A stretch of 64,000 bases of DNA, taken from contig SUGL01000014.1 of assembly GCA_004963905.1 (NCBI GenBank), forward strand, positions 62,001 through 126,000. Direction: 5' to 3'. This document shows positions 35,050 through 46,039 of this stretch, one piece after another. The stretch's first letter is position 1. The number at the start of each line of letters is the position of its first letter. The DNA comes from Mesorhizobium sp. GTDB lineage: Bacteria; Pseudomonadota; Alphaproteobacteria; Rhizobiales; Rhizobiaceae. The position numbers and the translations under genes were made by a program. The notes beneath the pieces are model-generated. The model was not told the DNA's origin. It saw only the letters and a program-made list of their open reading frames with translations, and made no database searches.

Positions 35050-35229
35050 GCGCTGCCCCTCATTGCCCTGCCGGGCATTTCTCCCCGTATAGTGACCGGG
35101 AGAAAGACGCCGTCACCGATGGTTTCGCCAATTGTCGCCGTTGCAGAATGCGGCGCCAGCGTTGAGGCCATCCCCTTCTCCCCGTCACTATACGGGGAGA
35201 AGGTGCCGGCAGGCGGATGAGGGGCAGCG
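35050..35229. repeat. 180-bp element with long inverted-repeat ends
   Basis: This fills much of the 351-bp gap 34934-35284. The left end (35050-35105) and the right end (35172-35229) are near-identical inverted copies of about 55 bp, sharing GCTGCCCCTCAT, CTGCCGG and TTCTCCCCGTATAGTGAC. Each arm also contains its own TTCTCCCCGT/ACGGGGAGAA hairpin. The middle 66 bp is unique. It is a non-coding, MITE-like or RIME-like repeat by appearance. Confidence 0.75.
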
Positions 35230-35284
35230 CGGCGTTCCCAATGCTGCCAATAGCGCGCAAAGCGACGCGCTTCCCACCCGAACG

Positions 35285-36337
35285 CTACTTGGCGTTCGGG
35301 TTCGGCATCCAGGCGGGCATCGCGACGTCGGCATGGGCGAACTGCGGCAGCTTGGCCGACAGGTCCTCCATGTTCTTGATGTCCTTGTCGACGAGTTCCT
35401 TCTGCGTGATCAGCGTCGGCGGCACGATGACGTTGTGGCCGGGATCCTCGCCGGCGAGCAGCTGCGCCAGCGCGCGCACCGAAACCTGGCCGACGACGGC
35501 CGGGTTGGTGGCGGCCGTCGCTGCCCAGGCGCTGTCAGGCTCGCGCATGGCGGCGATATCCGAGGTCGAGATGTCGGCCGAGTAGATCTTGATGCCCTTG
35601 TTCAGCCCCGCCTCGTCGACGGCGATCTTCACGCCCTTGGCAAACTCGTCGTAGGGCGCGAACATCACCTTGATGTCGGGATGCGCCTGCAGCACCGAAC
35701 GCGCCTGGTTGGCGACGGAGTTGGCGATCGGGTTGTCGAGCGTGCCGAACATGGCGACCTCGCTGATGCCCGAATATTTCTTCTTCACGTCGACCCAGGT
35801 TTCGTTGCGGCGGTCGAGCGGCGCAATGCCGGCGACATAGACATAGCCGGCCTTCCAGGCCTCGCCATTGTCCTTCACCGCCTGCTCGAGAGCGAGCTTC
35901 GCCAAATCGCGGTCGGACTGCTCGATCTGCGGGATCTTCGGATTCTCGACATTGACGTCGAAGGCGACGACCTTGATGCCGGCGTCGACCGCGCGCTGGG
36001 CGGCGTCCTTCATCGATTCCGTCAGGCCGTGCTGGATGATGATGCCCTGCACGCCGAGCGCGATGGCCTGGTCGACCATGTCCGCCTGGAGGGCGGCATC
36101 CTGGCGGCTGTCCAGCACGCGCAGGTCGACGCCGAGCGCCTTGGCCTGCGCCTCGACGCCGGAGAGATAGGCCTGGAAGAAGTCGCCGGTCGAGAGATAG
36201 CGCACCAGCGCGATCTTGACGCCCGGCTTGTCGAACGGCGCCGGGCGATCCGCCGCCAATGCCGTGCCCTGCATCAGCAGCGCCGCGCCCGCGAGGCCAA
36301 GTGCGGCCTTCCCCAGAAGTCTTCTTGTGATGCTCAC
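35285..36337 (-). CDS. sugar ABC transporter periplasmic binding protein (CUT2)
   Basis: A 350-residue binding protein with a twin-basic-type signal start (VSITRRLLGKAAL) ending in GTALA. The mature part has KIALVRYLSTGDFF and VVAFDVNVE, typical of the periplasmic-binding protein 4 fold. GTG 36337 is chosen because GGAGG lies eight bases upstream; the longer frame begins with TTG. It is last in a minus-strand operon ATPase-permease-binding protein which is divergent from mtnK-mtnA. From that neighbourhood the ligand is predicted to be 5-methylthioribose or a related nucleoside sugar. Confidence 0.9.
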   Translation of the reverse strand: MSITRRLLGKAALGLAGAALLMQGTALAADRPAPFDKPGVKIALVRYLSTGDFFQAYLSGVEAQAKALGVDLRVLDSRQDAALQADMVDQAIALGVQGIIIQHGLTESMKDAAQRAVDAGIKVVAFDVNVENPKIPQIEQSDRDLAKLALEQAVKDNGEAWKAGYVYVAGIAPLDRRNETWVDVKKKYSGISEVAMFGTLDNPIANSVANQARSVLQAHPDIKVMFAPYDEFAKGVKIAVDEAGLNKGIKIYSADISTSDIAAMREPDSAWAATAATNPAVVGQVSVRALAQLLAGEDPGHNVIVPPTLITQKELVDKDIKNMEDLSAKLPQFAHADVAMPAWMPNPNAK

Positions 36338-36378
36338 GTCGTTTTCCTCCGTTGTTCTGTTCAATGCCCCGGTCGAAA

Positions 36379-37419
36379 CTATCTCTTGCCCCTGCCGGAA
36401 AGGGCGAAGGTGAAGACAAGGGCGACGACGAGCACCGCGCCCTTGACGAAATCCTGCGTGTAGTAAGGGGCGTTCATCATCGTCAGGCCCTGCAGCAGGA
36501 CGCCGACGAACACCGCGCCGACGGCCGTGCCGAGGGCGTTGGGCTTGGCGGCGCCGAGCACCGCGTAGCCGATAAGCGCCGCCGCTACTGCGTCGAGCAA
36601 GAGATTATTACCCGAGGCGATGTCGCCGCGTCCAAGCCGGGCAGCGAGCAAAATCCCGCCGATCGAGGCAAAAACTCCCGAAATGACATAGGCCCAGATT
36701 TTGTATGCCTTGACAGGCGCGCCGGCGAGTTCGGCGGCGCGTTCGTTGCTGCCGACGGCGTACATCATGCGGCCGAAGCGAGTGTATTCGAGGAAGAACC
36801 AGATCAGCACCGCGAGCACGACGAGCACCACCACGGAAACCGGGATGAGGCTCGGGATGAAGAAATCGATGCGGTGGCGGCCGAGCGCCAGGAAGGCTTC
36901 CGAGAACTTGCCGTTGGCGACCGAGCCGTCGGGCATCGTCATGCCGGTGGCGATCGAGCGGCCCTCGGTCGGAATGCGCTGCAGGCCGAGCAGCAAGAAC
37001 ATCATGCCGAGCGTCGCCAAGAGATCGGGCACGCGCATATAGACGATCAGCCAGCCATTGATCAGGCCGACGACCACGCCGATCACCAGGCAGGCGATGA
37101 CGGCGACGATGGCGTTCTGCTCCAGCACCACCATGGCGTAGGAGGCGGCCATCATGGCGCTGGTGGCGACCGATCCTATCGACAGATCGAAGCCGCCGAC
37201 GACGAGTGTGGCGGTGACGCCGAGCGCCAAAACGCCGGTGATCGCCACCGACTGGAAGATGAAGACGGCGCTCTGCGGCGAGACGAACCCGTCGGCGGCG
37301 ATCGCGAAATAGGCGATCAGTCCGAGCAGAAGGACGATGAAGCCATAGCGGATGGCATAGTCACGCAATGTCATCGAACGCTCCCGCTCTGCCGCCCTCT
37401 CCGCCAAACTGGAACTCAT
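36379..37419 (-). CDS. sugar ABC transporter permease (CUT2)
   Basis: A 346-residue permease with eight to ten membrane helices and the family stretch GGFDLSIGSVATS near residue 115. ATG 37419 has GGAG seven bases before it. It lies between the ATPase (34 bp upstream) and the binding protein (41 bp downstream) and forms the membrane channel of that importer. Confidence 0.92.
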   Translation of the reverse strand: MSSSLAERAAERERSMTLRDYAIRYGFIVLLLGLIAYFAIAADGFVSPQSAVFIFQSVAITGVLALGVTATLVVGGFDLSIGSVATSAMMAASYAMVVLEQNAIVAVIACLVIGVVVGLINGWLIVYMRVPDLLATLGMMFLLLGLQRIPTEGRSIATGMTMPDGSVANGKFSEAFLALGRHRIDFFIPSLIPVSVVVLVVLAVLIWFFLEYTRFGRMMYAVGSNERAAELAGAPVKAYKIWAYVISGVFASIGGILLAARLGRGDIASGNNLLLDAVAAALIGYAVLGAAKPNALGTAVGAVFVGVLLQGLTMMNAPYYTQDFVKGAVLVVALVFTFALSGRGKR

Positions 37420-37452
37420 GCATGCACTCCAAGTATCGTCATCCGTGCGACC

Positions 37453-38964
37453 TCACGCCGCGCTGTGCAGCGGCCCGCCGGCCACTTCAGCCAGCAGCCG
37501 GTCGAGGTCGATATCGGCGTTCCTGTGCTCGCCGACGATCGTGTGTTCCGACATCACCAGGATGCGGTCGGCGGTCTCCAGAGCCTCGTCGATCTCGGTG
37601 ACGAAAAGCAGCGTCGCGCGGCCGTCGGCGCTGGCCCTCAGCTTGGCCGCGATGTCGCGCCGGGCCGAGATGTCGACGCCCTGGAACGGCTCGTCGAGGA
37701 TGAACAGGCGCGAGTCCTGCGACATCCAGCGCGCCACCATCACCTTCTGCTGGTTGCCGCCGGACAGCGCCGAGAGCTCGTCCTTTTCCGAACGACAGAC
37801 GATGCCGAGCTCGCCGATCTGGCGGCGGGCGGCGGCGCGCTCGGCGCGGCGCTTCACGACACTGAGGCCCGACATGCGTTTGAGGAACGGCAGGCTGATG
37901 TTGCGCTCGATGTTGAAGCCGCCGACGATGCCACTGTCGGCGCGATCCTTGGCGACGAGGAAGACGCCGGCGGCGATCGCTTCGCGCGCCGAGTGAGGCG
38001 CATAGGGCCTGCCGTCCATATGCATGGTGCCGGAGAGCGGCCTGCGTACGCCGAACAGCGTTTCGGCCAGCGCCGTCTTGCCGACGCCGACGAGGCCGGT
38101 GATCGCCACCACCTCGCCGGCGCCGAGCGTCATCGAGATCGGCTTCGCGCCCTGCGAAAGCTGCAGGCCTTGGGCGGTGAAGACGGCGCGCGCCGAATTT
38201 CTGGCGACGACCCGATCGAGACGGATCTTGCGGCCGAGCATCGCGTTGACGGCGCCCTCATAGTCGAGCGGCTTTCGATCGAAGACGCCGGAGATGACGC
38301 CGTCGCGCATCGATACGATGCGGTCGGCAAGGCGCCGGATGTCGGACATGCGGTGCGAGATATAGAGGATCGCGACACCCTGCCCGCGCAGCCGGTCGAT
38401 CAGCGAAAACAGCCGCTCGGCCTCGGCGCTCGACAGCGAAGAGGTCGGCTCGTCGAGGATCAGCACCTTGGGCTGGTGCGCCATTGCTCGCGCAATCGCC
38501 ACCATCTGCCGGTCGGCGAGCGAAAGGTCGGCGACGCGCGCCCTGAGGTCGATGGCGAGGCCCATGCGGTCGGCGACGGCCTTTGCCTCGGCGCGAACGT
38601 TGGCGGGCCTGAACAGCAACGACGCGCCCTTGCCGCTCAGCCGGTCGAGCGTCAGGTTGGTGGCGACGTCGAGATCGGCCACCACGCCGTCGTTGATGTT
38701 CTGATGCATGGTGACGACGCCGGCGCGGATGGCTTCCGCCGGCGTGACGGGATCGAATGCCTGGCCGGCAAGCCGCATCGCGCCGCCGCCGCGCTCGTAG
38801 ACGCCGCTGATGATCTTGACCAGCGTGGACTTGCCGGCGCCGTTGGCGCCCATCAGCACGGTAACCTCACCGGCATGCAATTCGACCGAGATGCCGCCAA
38901 GCACCTCGTTCTGGCCGAAGGATTTCCTCAGGCCCTCCACACGGAACACGGCATCTGCGCCCAT
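37453..38964 (-). CDS. sugar ABC transporter ATP-binding protein, two domains (CUT2)
   Basis: A 503-residue ATPase. Domain 1 has GANGAGKST near residue 38, signature LSLADRQM and LDEPTSSLSSAE; domain 2 has GLVGVGKTALAE, SGGNQQKVMVARW and DEPFQGVDISARRD. ATG 38964 follows GGGAGG and is favoured over the frame start at 38982. It is the first gene of the operon, 38 bp from a palindromic operator shared with mtnK. Confidence 0.93.
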   Translation of the reverse strand: MGADAVFRVEGLRKSFGQNEVLGGISVELHAGEVTVLMGANGAGKSTLVKIISGVYERGGGAMRLAGQAFDPVTPAEAIRAGVVTMHQNINDGVVADLDVATNLTLDRLSGKGASLLFRPANVRAEAKAVADRMGLAIDLRARVADLSLADRQMVAIARAMAHQPKVLILDEPTSSLSSAEAERLFSLIDRLRGQGVAILYISHRMSDIRRLADRIVSMRDGVISGVFDRKPLDYEGAVNAMLGRKIRLDRVVARNSARAVFTAQGLQLSQGAKPISMTLGAGEVVAITGLVGVGKTALAETLFGVRRPLSGTMHMDGRPYAPHSAREAIAAGVFLVAKDRADSGIVGGFNIERNISLPFLKRMSGLSVVKRRAERAAARRQIGELGIVCRSEKDELSALSGGNQQKVMVARWMSQDSRLFILDEPFQGVDISARRDIAAKLRASADGRATLLFVTEIDEALETADRILVMSEHTIVGEHRNADIDLDRLLAEVAGGPLHSAA

Positions 38965-39002
38965 TCGTTCCTCCCTGACCATGACGCTATGGGCTCACTC
39001 GT

Positions 39003-39027
39003 CAATTGTCAACACGATTGACAATTG
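39003..39027. promoter_or_regulatory. shared operator/promoter between the ABC operon and mtnK
   Basis: CAATTGTCAA (39003-39012) and TTGACAATTG (39018-39027) are perfect 10-bp arms with a 5-bp spacer. Each arm contains TTGACA, a consensus -35, one facing each way, so one bound regulator could close both divergent promoters. The matching regulator is not adjacent. Confidence 0.65.
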
Positions 39028-39101
39028 CCAGAACGCTACCTAGCTTGGCCCCGCCGCCGTGGCTCCGCTATCGTTGGCGACCACGAGCAGGAGGGGAGAG
39101 G

Positions 39102-40370
39102 ATGACCGGGAAGTTCGAAGCATTGTCGGTGGAGACGCTGCCGAAGCGCCTTGGCGGAACCGCGGCGCTGACCGAGCGCATCGGCAAGGACGCCAGCCGC
39201 TGGAAGGTACGCGAGGTCGGCGACGGCAATTTGAACCTCGTCTTCATCGTCGAGGGCGACAAGGGCGCGGCGGTGGTCAAGCAGGCGCTGCCCTATGTGC
39301 GGCTGGTCGGCGACAGCTGGCCGCTGCCCCTAAAACGCTCCTTCTTCGAATATCATGCGCTGACCAGGCAGGAGCGCCGAGCGCCAGGCTCGGTGCCGGC
39401 AATCTACCATTTCGACGAGACCCAAGCGCTGATCGTGATGGAGTATCTGGCGCCGCCGCATGTCATTCTCAGGCGCGCGCTGATCGACGGCCGCGAGCTG
39501 CCGAACATCGCGCGCGACATCGGCCTTTTCATGGCCCGCACGCTGTTCCGAGGTTCCGATCTGTCGATGGTGGCGCGCGAGCGCAAGGCCGATCTGGCGC
39601 TGTTCGCAGACAATGTCGAGCTCTGCGACATCACCGAGAACCTGGTGTTCTCCGACCCCTATTTCGACGCCGAGATGAACCGGCACACCAGCCCGCAGCT
39701 CGACGGCCTGGTGGCCGAGCTGCGCGCCGACCGCGACCTCAAGGTCGAGGCGCAGCGGCTGAAACATCTCTTCGCCGCCAATGCCGAGACGCTGCTGCAT
39801 GGCGACCTGCATTCGGGCTCGATCATGGTCACCGACACCGAGACCCGGATGATCGATCCGGAGTTCGCCTTCTACGGCCCGATCGCCTTCGACGTCGGCA
39901 TGCTGCTCGCCAATTTCTGGATGGCATACTTCTCGCAGCGCGGCCATGAGGAGAAGGGCAGCCGCGACTCGATGCGCGACTATCTGCTCAGGGTCACGGC
40001 CGAGACCTGGGCCCTGTTCCGCGCCGAGTTCTCGCATCTGTGGCGGACCGAACGCACCGGCATGCTCTACCAGAAGAGCCTGTTCGAGGATCAGGGCGAC
40101 AGGCTCGGCGCCGAACAGGCGCTCGACCATATGCTTGGCGGCATCTGGACCGACCTGCTGGGCTTTGCCGGCATCGAGGTGCACCGGCGCATCCTCGGCC
40201 TCGCCCACAACGCCGATTTCGAGACCATTGCCGATCAAGACCTGCGCGCCACATGTGAGGCCAAGGCTTTGCGCTTCGGCCGCCACATCGCCGTCAACCG
40301 GCATCGGATCCACAGCATCGACGAGGTCAACACCCTGGCCGCGCTGATCGAACAGGAGAATGGAATTTGA
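39102..40370 (+). CDS. mtnK: S-methyl-5-thioribose kinase
   Basis: A 422-residue kinase that phosphorylates methylthioribose in methionine salvage. It has the aminoglycoside-phosphotransferase-like fold: [21 protein letters not shown] near residue 44 (ATP site), [13 protein letters not shown] near 230 (catalytic loop with Asp) and [17 protein letters not shown] (metal-binding Asp, here DPEF as in MtnK). ATG 39102 follows GGAGGGGAGAGG. It overlaps the mtnA start by four bases and is divergent from the ABC importer. Confidence 0.93.
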   Translation: MTGKFEALSVETLPKRLGGTAALTERIGKDASRWKVREVGDGNLNLVFIVEGDKGAAVVKQALPYVRLVGDSWPLPLKRSFFEYHALTRQERRAPGSVPAIYHFDETQALIVMEYLAPPHVILRRALIDGRELPNIARDIGLFMARTLFRGSDLSMVARERKADLALFADNVELCDITENLVFSDPYFDAEMNRHTSPQLDGLVAELRADRDLKVEAQRLKHLFAANAETLLHGDLHSGSIMVTDTETRMIDPEFAFYGPIAFDVGMLLANFWMAYFSQRGHEEKGSRDSMRDYLLRVTAETWALFRAEFSHLWRTERTGMLYQKSLFEDQGDRLGAEQALDHMLGGIWTDLLGFAGIEVHRRILGLAHNADFETIADQDLRATCEAKALRFGRHIAVNRHRIHSIDEVNTLAALIEQENGI

Positions 40371-41461
40371 ACGTCGGCGAGCGCCACTACCGCACCATTT
40401 GGCTGAGCGACGACAAGCGTTCGGTCGAGATCATCGACCAGCGCTGGCTGCCGCATGAGTTCCGCGTCGAGAGGATCGGAACCGTCGCCGGCATCGCCAC
40501 CGCGATCCGCGACATGTGGGTGCGCGGCGCGCCGCTGATCGGCGTCACCGCCGCCTATGGCGTCGCCATCCAGATGACCGACGATCCGTCGGACGAAGCG
40601 CTCGACGCGGTGTGGGAAACGCTGCATAGGACGCGCCCGACGGCGATCAACCTGCGCTGGGCGCTGGACGAGATGCGGCGATTTCTCAAGCCGCTGGCGC
40701 CGGGAGAGCGCGCCGAGGCCGCCTACCGGCGCGCCGCCGAGATCGCCGACGAGGATGTCGGGCTGAACCGCGCCATCGGCGAGAACGGGCTTGCCATCAT
40801 CAAGGCGATCGCGGCGAAGAAGAAGCCGGGCGAGACCGTCAACATCCTCACACATTGCAATGCCGGCTGGCTGGCGACGGTCGACTACGGCACCGCCACC
40901 GCGCCGATCTATCTGGCGACGGAAGCCGGCATTCCGGTCCATGTCTATGTCGACGAGACCAGGCCGCGCAACCAGGGCGCCCAGCTGACCGCGTGGGAAA
41001 TGGCCGGTCACGGCGTGCCGCATACGCTGATCGTCGACAATGCCGGTGGCCACCTGATGCAGCATGGCGATATCGACATGGTGATCGTCGGCACAGACCG
41101 CACGACCGCCAATGGCGACGTCTGCAACAAGATCGGCACCTATCTCAAGGCTTTGGCCGCCGCCGACAATGACGTGCCCTTCTATGTCGCGCTGCCCTCG
41201 CCCACCATCGACTGGACCGTGGCCGACGGGCTTGCGGAAATTCCGATCGAGGAGCGCTCCGGCGACGAGGTTTCGCTGGTCTGGGGCAAGACGGCCGACG
41301 GCAAGGTGGCGCAAGTGCGCGTTTCGCCCGACGCGACGCCGGCGGCCAATCCCGCCTTCGACGTGACGCCGGCAAGGCTGGTGACCGGGCTGATCACCGA
41401 GCGCGGCGTGGCGAAGGCTTCGCGCGAGGGGTTGAGGGCGATGTTTCCGGAACGTGGGTGA
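40367..41461 (+). CDS. mtnA: S-methyl-5-thioribose-1-phosphate isomerase
   Basis: A 364-residue aldose-ketose isomerase turning methylthioribose 1-phosphate into methylthioribulose 1-phosphate. It belongs to the eIF2B-like family: [14 protein letters not shown] near residue 50, [16 protein letters not shown] near 162 (catalytic Cys), [16 protein letters not shown] near 198, and [18 protein letters not shown] near 242 (catalytic Asp). TTG start overlaps the mtnK stop, indicating coupling. The downstream salvage genes mtnB/C/D/E are not in the window, so the product may be handled elsewhere or by an aldolase shunt. Confidence 0.94.
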   Translation: MNVGERHYRTIWLSDDKRSVEIIDQRWLPHEFRVERIGTVAGIATAIRDMWVRGAPLIGVTAAYGVAIQMTDDPSDEALDAVWETLHRTRPTAINLRWALDEMRRFLKPLAPGERAEAAYRRAAEIADEDVGLNRAIGENGLAIIKAIAAKKKPGETVNILTHCNAGWLATVDYGTATAPIYLATEAGIPVHVYVDETRPRNQGAQLTAWEMAGHGVPHTLIVDNAGGHLMQHGDIDMVIVGTDRTTANGDVCNKIGTYLKALAAADNDVPFYVALPSPTIDWTVADGLAEIPIEERSGDEVSLVWGKTADGKVAQVRVSPDATPAANPAFDVTPARLVTGLITERGVAKASREGLRAMFPERG

Positions 41462-41487
41462 CGGCTGATCTCCCCCGGCACTTCGTC

Positions 41488-41510
41488 ATCCTCGGGCTTG
41501 ACCCGAGGAT
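41488..41510 (+). terminator. hairpin after mtnA
   Basis: ATCCTCGGG (41488-41496), loop CTTGA, CCCGAGGAT (41502-41510). The flanks (GTCATCC and CCAAGCCGTGAC) resemble the ends of the dispersed repeat at 41576, so this may be a shortened copy acting as terminator. Confidence 0.6.
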
Positions 41511-41575
41511 CCAAGCCGTGACCTCCGTCATGGAGCGCAACGGCGCAGAATTCTGTAACCGTTGCAACGCCTTAG

Positions 41576-41640
41576 CGTCACGGCATGGATCCTAGGGTCT
41601 GCGCGCGTCGCTTCGCTCCTTGCTCCGCCCTAGGATGACG
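41576..41640. repeat. dispersed hairpin repeat, copy 3
   Basis: It shares GGCATGGATCCTAGGGT, GTCGCTTCGC and CCCTAGGATGACGA with copy 2 at 27987, and GCTCCTTGCTCCGCCC with the complement of copy 1 at 27824. Outer arms ATCCTAGGG/CCCTAGGAT pair. Confidence 0.65.
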
Positions 41641-41659
41641 ACCGATATGTCATCGCCAA

Positions 41660-41688
41660 TTGACAGCGTCGCTGCGTCCCTCCATACA
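41660..41688 (+). promoter_or_regulatory. promoter of ribH2
   Basis: TTGACA (41660-41665), 17-bp spacer, CATACA (41683-41688). It lies just upstream of the FMN riboswitch. Confidence 0.6.
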
Positions 41689-41701
41689 AACCGCGTCAAT
41701 G

Positions 41702-42387
<686 letters not shown>

Positions 42388-42391
42388 GCAA

Positions 42392-42464
42392 CCGGTGCAC
42401 CGGAACTAAACCGATTTGGATTTCAGGACCGCAACGAGAGTGGTTGCGGAGCGTCGGAAATCCG
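42392..42464 (+). other. palindrome and nested hairpin between ribH2 and fba
   Basis: CCGGTGCACCGG (42392-42403) is a perfect 12-bp palindrome. Then GGATTTC (42418-42424) / GAAATCC (42457-42463) encloses CCGCAAC (42429-42435) / GTTGCGG (42443-42449), a two-tier stem. No T-run follows. Confidence 0.5.
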
Positions 42465-42477
42465 GCCAGAAGCAACG

Positions 42478-42500
42478 GGCCGCCCGCCCGGGCGGCCTTT
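42478..42500 (+). terminator. hairpin before fba
   Basis: GGCCGCCC (42478-42485), loop GCCC, GGGCGGCC (42490-42497), TTT. It is the probable ribH2 terminator. Confidence 0.65.
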
Positions 42501-42536
42501 CAAACACGGCTCGAACCAGATACGGGAGACTATTCG

Positions 42537-43601
42537 TTGGCTCGCATCACACTGAGACAATTGCTCGACCATGCCGCCGAACACGGCTATGGCGTGCCCG
42601 CCTTCAACATGAACAATATGGAACAGGGGCTCGCCATCATGGAGGCGGCCGAGGAGACCAAGTCGCCGGTCATCCTGCAGGCCAGCCGCGGCGCCCGCGC
42701 CTACGCCAATGACGTGGTGCTGGCCAAGCTGATCGACGCGCTGGTCGAGATCCATCCCGACATCCCGGTCTGCATGCATCTCGACCACGGCAACAACGAG
42801 GCGACCTGCGTCACCGCGATCCAATACGGCTTCACCTCGGTGATGATGGACGGCTCACTGAAGGAGGACGGCAAGTCGCCGGCCGACTACGCCTATAATT
42901 CCGGCATCACGCGGCGCGTCGTCGACATGGCGCATTGGGGCGGCGTCTCGGTGGAAGGCGAGATCGGCGTGCTCGGCTCGCTGGAGAGCGGCGGCGGCGA
43001 GCAGGAAGACGGCCACGGCGTAGAAGGCGCGATCAGCCACGACCAGCTCTTGACCGACCCCGTGCAGGCCGAGCAGTTCGTGCGCGACACGCATGTCGAT
43101 GCGCTGGCGGTGGCCATGGGCACCAGCCACGGCGCCTACAAATTCTCGCGCAAGCCGGACGGCGCGGTGCTGGCGATGAACGTGATCGAGGAGATCCACC
43201 GCCGCCTGCCCAACATGCATCTCGTCATGCACGGTTCCTCGTCGGTGCCGGAGGAGCTGCAGGAGATCATCAACAAATATGGCGGCCAGATGAAGCCGAC
43301 CTGGGGCGTGCCGGTGGAGGAGATCCAGCGCGGCATCAAGCACGGCGTGCGCAAGATCAACATCGACACCGACAACCGCATGGCGCTGACCGGCGCGATC
43401 CGCAAGGTGCTGACCGAGAACCCGTCGGAATTCGATCCGCGCAAATATCTGACACCCGCCATGGCGGCGATGAAGAAGCTCTGCAAGGAGCGCTTCGAGC
43501 AGTTCGGCACCGCCGGCAACGCGCCGAAGATCAAGCCGATCCCCTTGTCGGACATGGCCAAGCGCTACAAGTCGGGCAGCCTCGACCCGAAGTTCGGCTG
43601 A
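42537..43601 (+). CDS. fba: fructose-bisphosphate aldolase, class II (Calvin-cycle subtype)
   Basis: A 354-residue zinc aldolase for fructose 1,6-bisphosphate to DHAP and glyceraldehyde 3-phosphate. The start [19 protein letters not shown] follows GGGAGA and uses TTG. Other motifs are [18 protein letters not shown] (zinc His), [11 protein letters not shown], and ASTHG-type [11 protein letters not shown]; later [15 protein letters not shown] matches the phosphate-binding end. It stands alone, after ribH2. A degenerate copy of its last 80 bp exists at 50366-50444. Confidence 0.95.
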   Translation: MARITLRQLLDHAAEHGYGVPAFNMNNMEQGLAIMEAAEETKSPVILQASRGARAYANDVVLAKLIDALVEIHPDIPVCMHLDHGNNEATCVTAIQYGFTSVMMDGSLKEDGKSPADYAYNSGITRRVVDMAHWGGVSVEGEIGVLGSLESGGGEQEDGHGVEGAISHDQLLTDPVQAEQFVRDTHVDALAVAMGTSHGAYKFSRKPDGAVLAMNVIEEIHRRLPNMHLVMHGSSSVPEELQEIINKYGGQMKPTWGVPVEEIQRGIKHGVRKINIDTDNRMALTGAIRKVLTENPSEFDPRKYLTPAMAAMKKLCKERFEQFGTAGNAPKIKPIPLSDMAKRYKSGSLDPKFG

Positions 43602-43633
43602 GTTCGGCCGATCTCGCGATCCCGGACGACACC

Positions 43634-43660
43634 GGGCAGGAGCCGACAAGGTTCCTGCCC
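43634..43660. terminator. bidirectional hairpin after fba
   Basis: GGGCAGGA (43634-43641) and TCCTGCCC (43653-43660), 11-nt loop, between the convergent fba and glycosidase genes. Confidence 0.65.
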
Positions 43661-43683
43661 GTCTTCGTCGTTCCGGCGCATGC

Positions 43684-44961
43684 TTACGCGCCGCGCAAAA
43701 ACTCGATCACCATCGCCGCGGTCCAGGTGAAGCGGCCGCCGCCAAGCGGCGCGCCGCTCTTCGGATCATAGTATTCGGCAAAGCCGCTTTCCGTGATCAG
43801 GTCGAGGCTGGAGCGGGTGATGCGGCGGGCGACCTCACCGTGGCCGGCAGAGAGTAGTCCGTCGGCGATCATGTAGTTGACGACCAGCCAGACCGGACCG
43901 CGCCAGTAGCGCCCGGCGTCGAAGCGCGGGTCGGCGGGATCGTGCGACGGCACGATAAAGCGCGCCGTGCCGGCCAGGCGCTCGATGGTGCCGGCAATCG
44001 ACGCGGCGCGATCCTCCGGGATGGCTGCGAAGGCAGGCAGGATGCCGCCTACGGAGGCGCTGTCGACGAGCTTGCCGGCGACGCGGTCGAGGCAGAGATA
44101 CTGGCCGTGCGCCTCGCTCCACAGCCGCTCGATCGCCGCAAGGCCTTTTTGGGCGCGGGCGCGATTGGGATTGGCGATCTCCATTTCGCCGAGCACCTCT
44201 GCGAGATCGGCGAGGTCAACGCAGGCGCGGATCAGGATGGCGTTGAAACCGGGATCGACGATCTGGAACGGCGAGGCATCGTGCAGCCGGGCATTGTCCC
44301 AGCCCAGCCCGCGAAAATGCTGCACCAGCCAGAGATAGCGATCGTACTGCGCCTTGGTCGGCCGATGCGCCGGATCGGCATGCAAGGTATCGCGGCGGGT
44401 GTAGGGTTCGATACCTTCGGTCGGCACGCGCTCGAAGGCGTCATCCCAGTCGATGGAATTGTCGCGGCCGGATTCCCAAGGATGGATGATCGCGACCAGC
44501 CCCTCGCCTTTGGGGTCTCGGTTCTCATAGAACCAGCGGTGCCAGGCGTCGATCTTGGGCAGCAGCCTGCGGGCCCGCTCCGCGGCAAGCTTCTTGTCGC
44601 GCGCCCGGTCGAACAGCCGGCGCACGGCGAAGCCGGCGACGGCCGGCTGGGTGATGCCGGAGGTCGCCGTCGGGCGGCCGGTGCGCCAAACTTCCGGTCC
44701 AGGGAAATAGCCGTCGTTCGATACATGGAAGACGATGTGCGGCACCATGCCGTCGGACCATTGATGCGCGAACAAGGTCTCGATCTCGGTCCAGGCGCGC
44801 GCCTCGTCATGGTGGGCGAGGCCAAGCGCGGTGAGGCAGGAATCCCAGTTCCACTGGAACGGATAGAGGCCCTTCGTCGGGATGGTGTAGTCGCCGTGGT
44901 CGTTTTCCTTCAGCACTTCGACGGCGCGGGCAATGATGTCTTGGGCAGTGGAGGCTGTCAT
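43684..44961 (-). CDS. glycoside hydrolase of the GH63/clan G type (compatible-solute glycosidase candidate)
   Basis: A 425-residue cytoplasmic enzyme (no signal peptide) with an (alpha/alpha)6 glucosidase signature: GLYPFQWNWDSCLTALGLA near residue 28, HPWESGRDNSIDWDDAFE near 170 (likely catalytic Asp), and YWRGPVWLVVNYMIADGL near 345. These fit GH63-like enzymes such as mannosylglycerate or glucosylglycerate hydrolases. It is last in an operon with a CUT1 importer under LacI control, so it probably splits the imported glycoside. ATG 44961 is 16 bp after the ATPase stop. The exact substrate is inferred, not shown. Confidence 0.85.
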   Translation of the reverse strand: MTASTAQDIIARAVEVLKENDHGDYTIPTKGLYPFQWNWDSCLTALGLAHHDEARAWTEIETLFAHQWSDGMVPHIVFHVSNDGYFPGPEVWRTGRPTATSGITQPAVAGFAVRRLFDRARDKKLAAERARRLLPKIDAWHRWFYENRDPKGEGLVAIIHPWESGRDNSIDWDDAFERVPTEGIEPYTRRDTLHADPAHRPTKAQYDRYLWLVQHFRGLGWDNARLHDASPFQIVDPGFNAILIRACVDLADLAEVLGEMEIANPNRARAQKGLAAIERLWSEAHGQYLCLDRVAGKLVDSASVGGILPAFAAIPEDRAASIAGTIERLAGTARFIVPSHDPADPRFDAGRYWRGPVWLVVNYMIADGLLSAGHGEVARRITRSSLDLITESGFAEYYDPKSGAPLGGGRFTWTAAMVIEFLRGA

Positions 44962-44977
44962 GGCAGATCGAGGTCTT

Positions 44978-46018
<1,041 letters not shown>

Positions 46019-46039
46019 GGGTGTTCTCCCTGCCCTGTG

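Noticed and set aside
36352..39021. 889-codon open frame on the plus strand
   Set aside because: It is antisense to the ABC permease and ATPase genes, with His/Asp/Gly-rich low-complexity translation and no motif.
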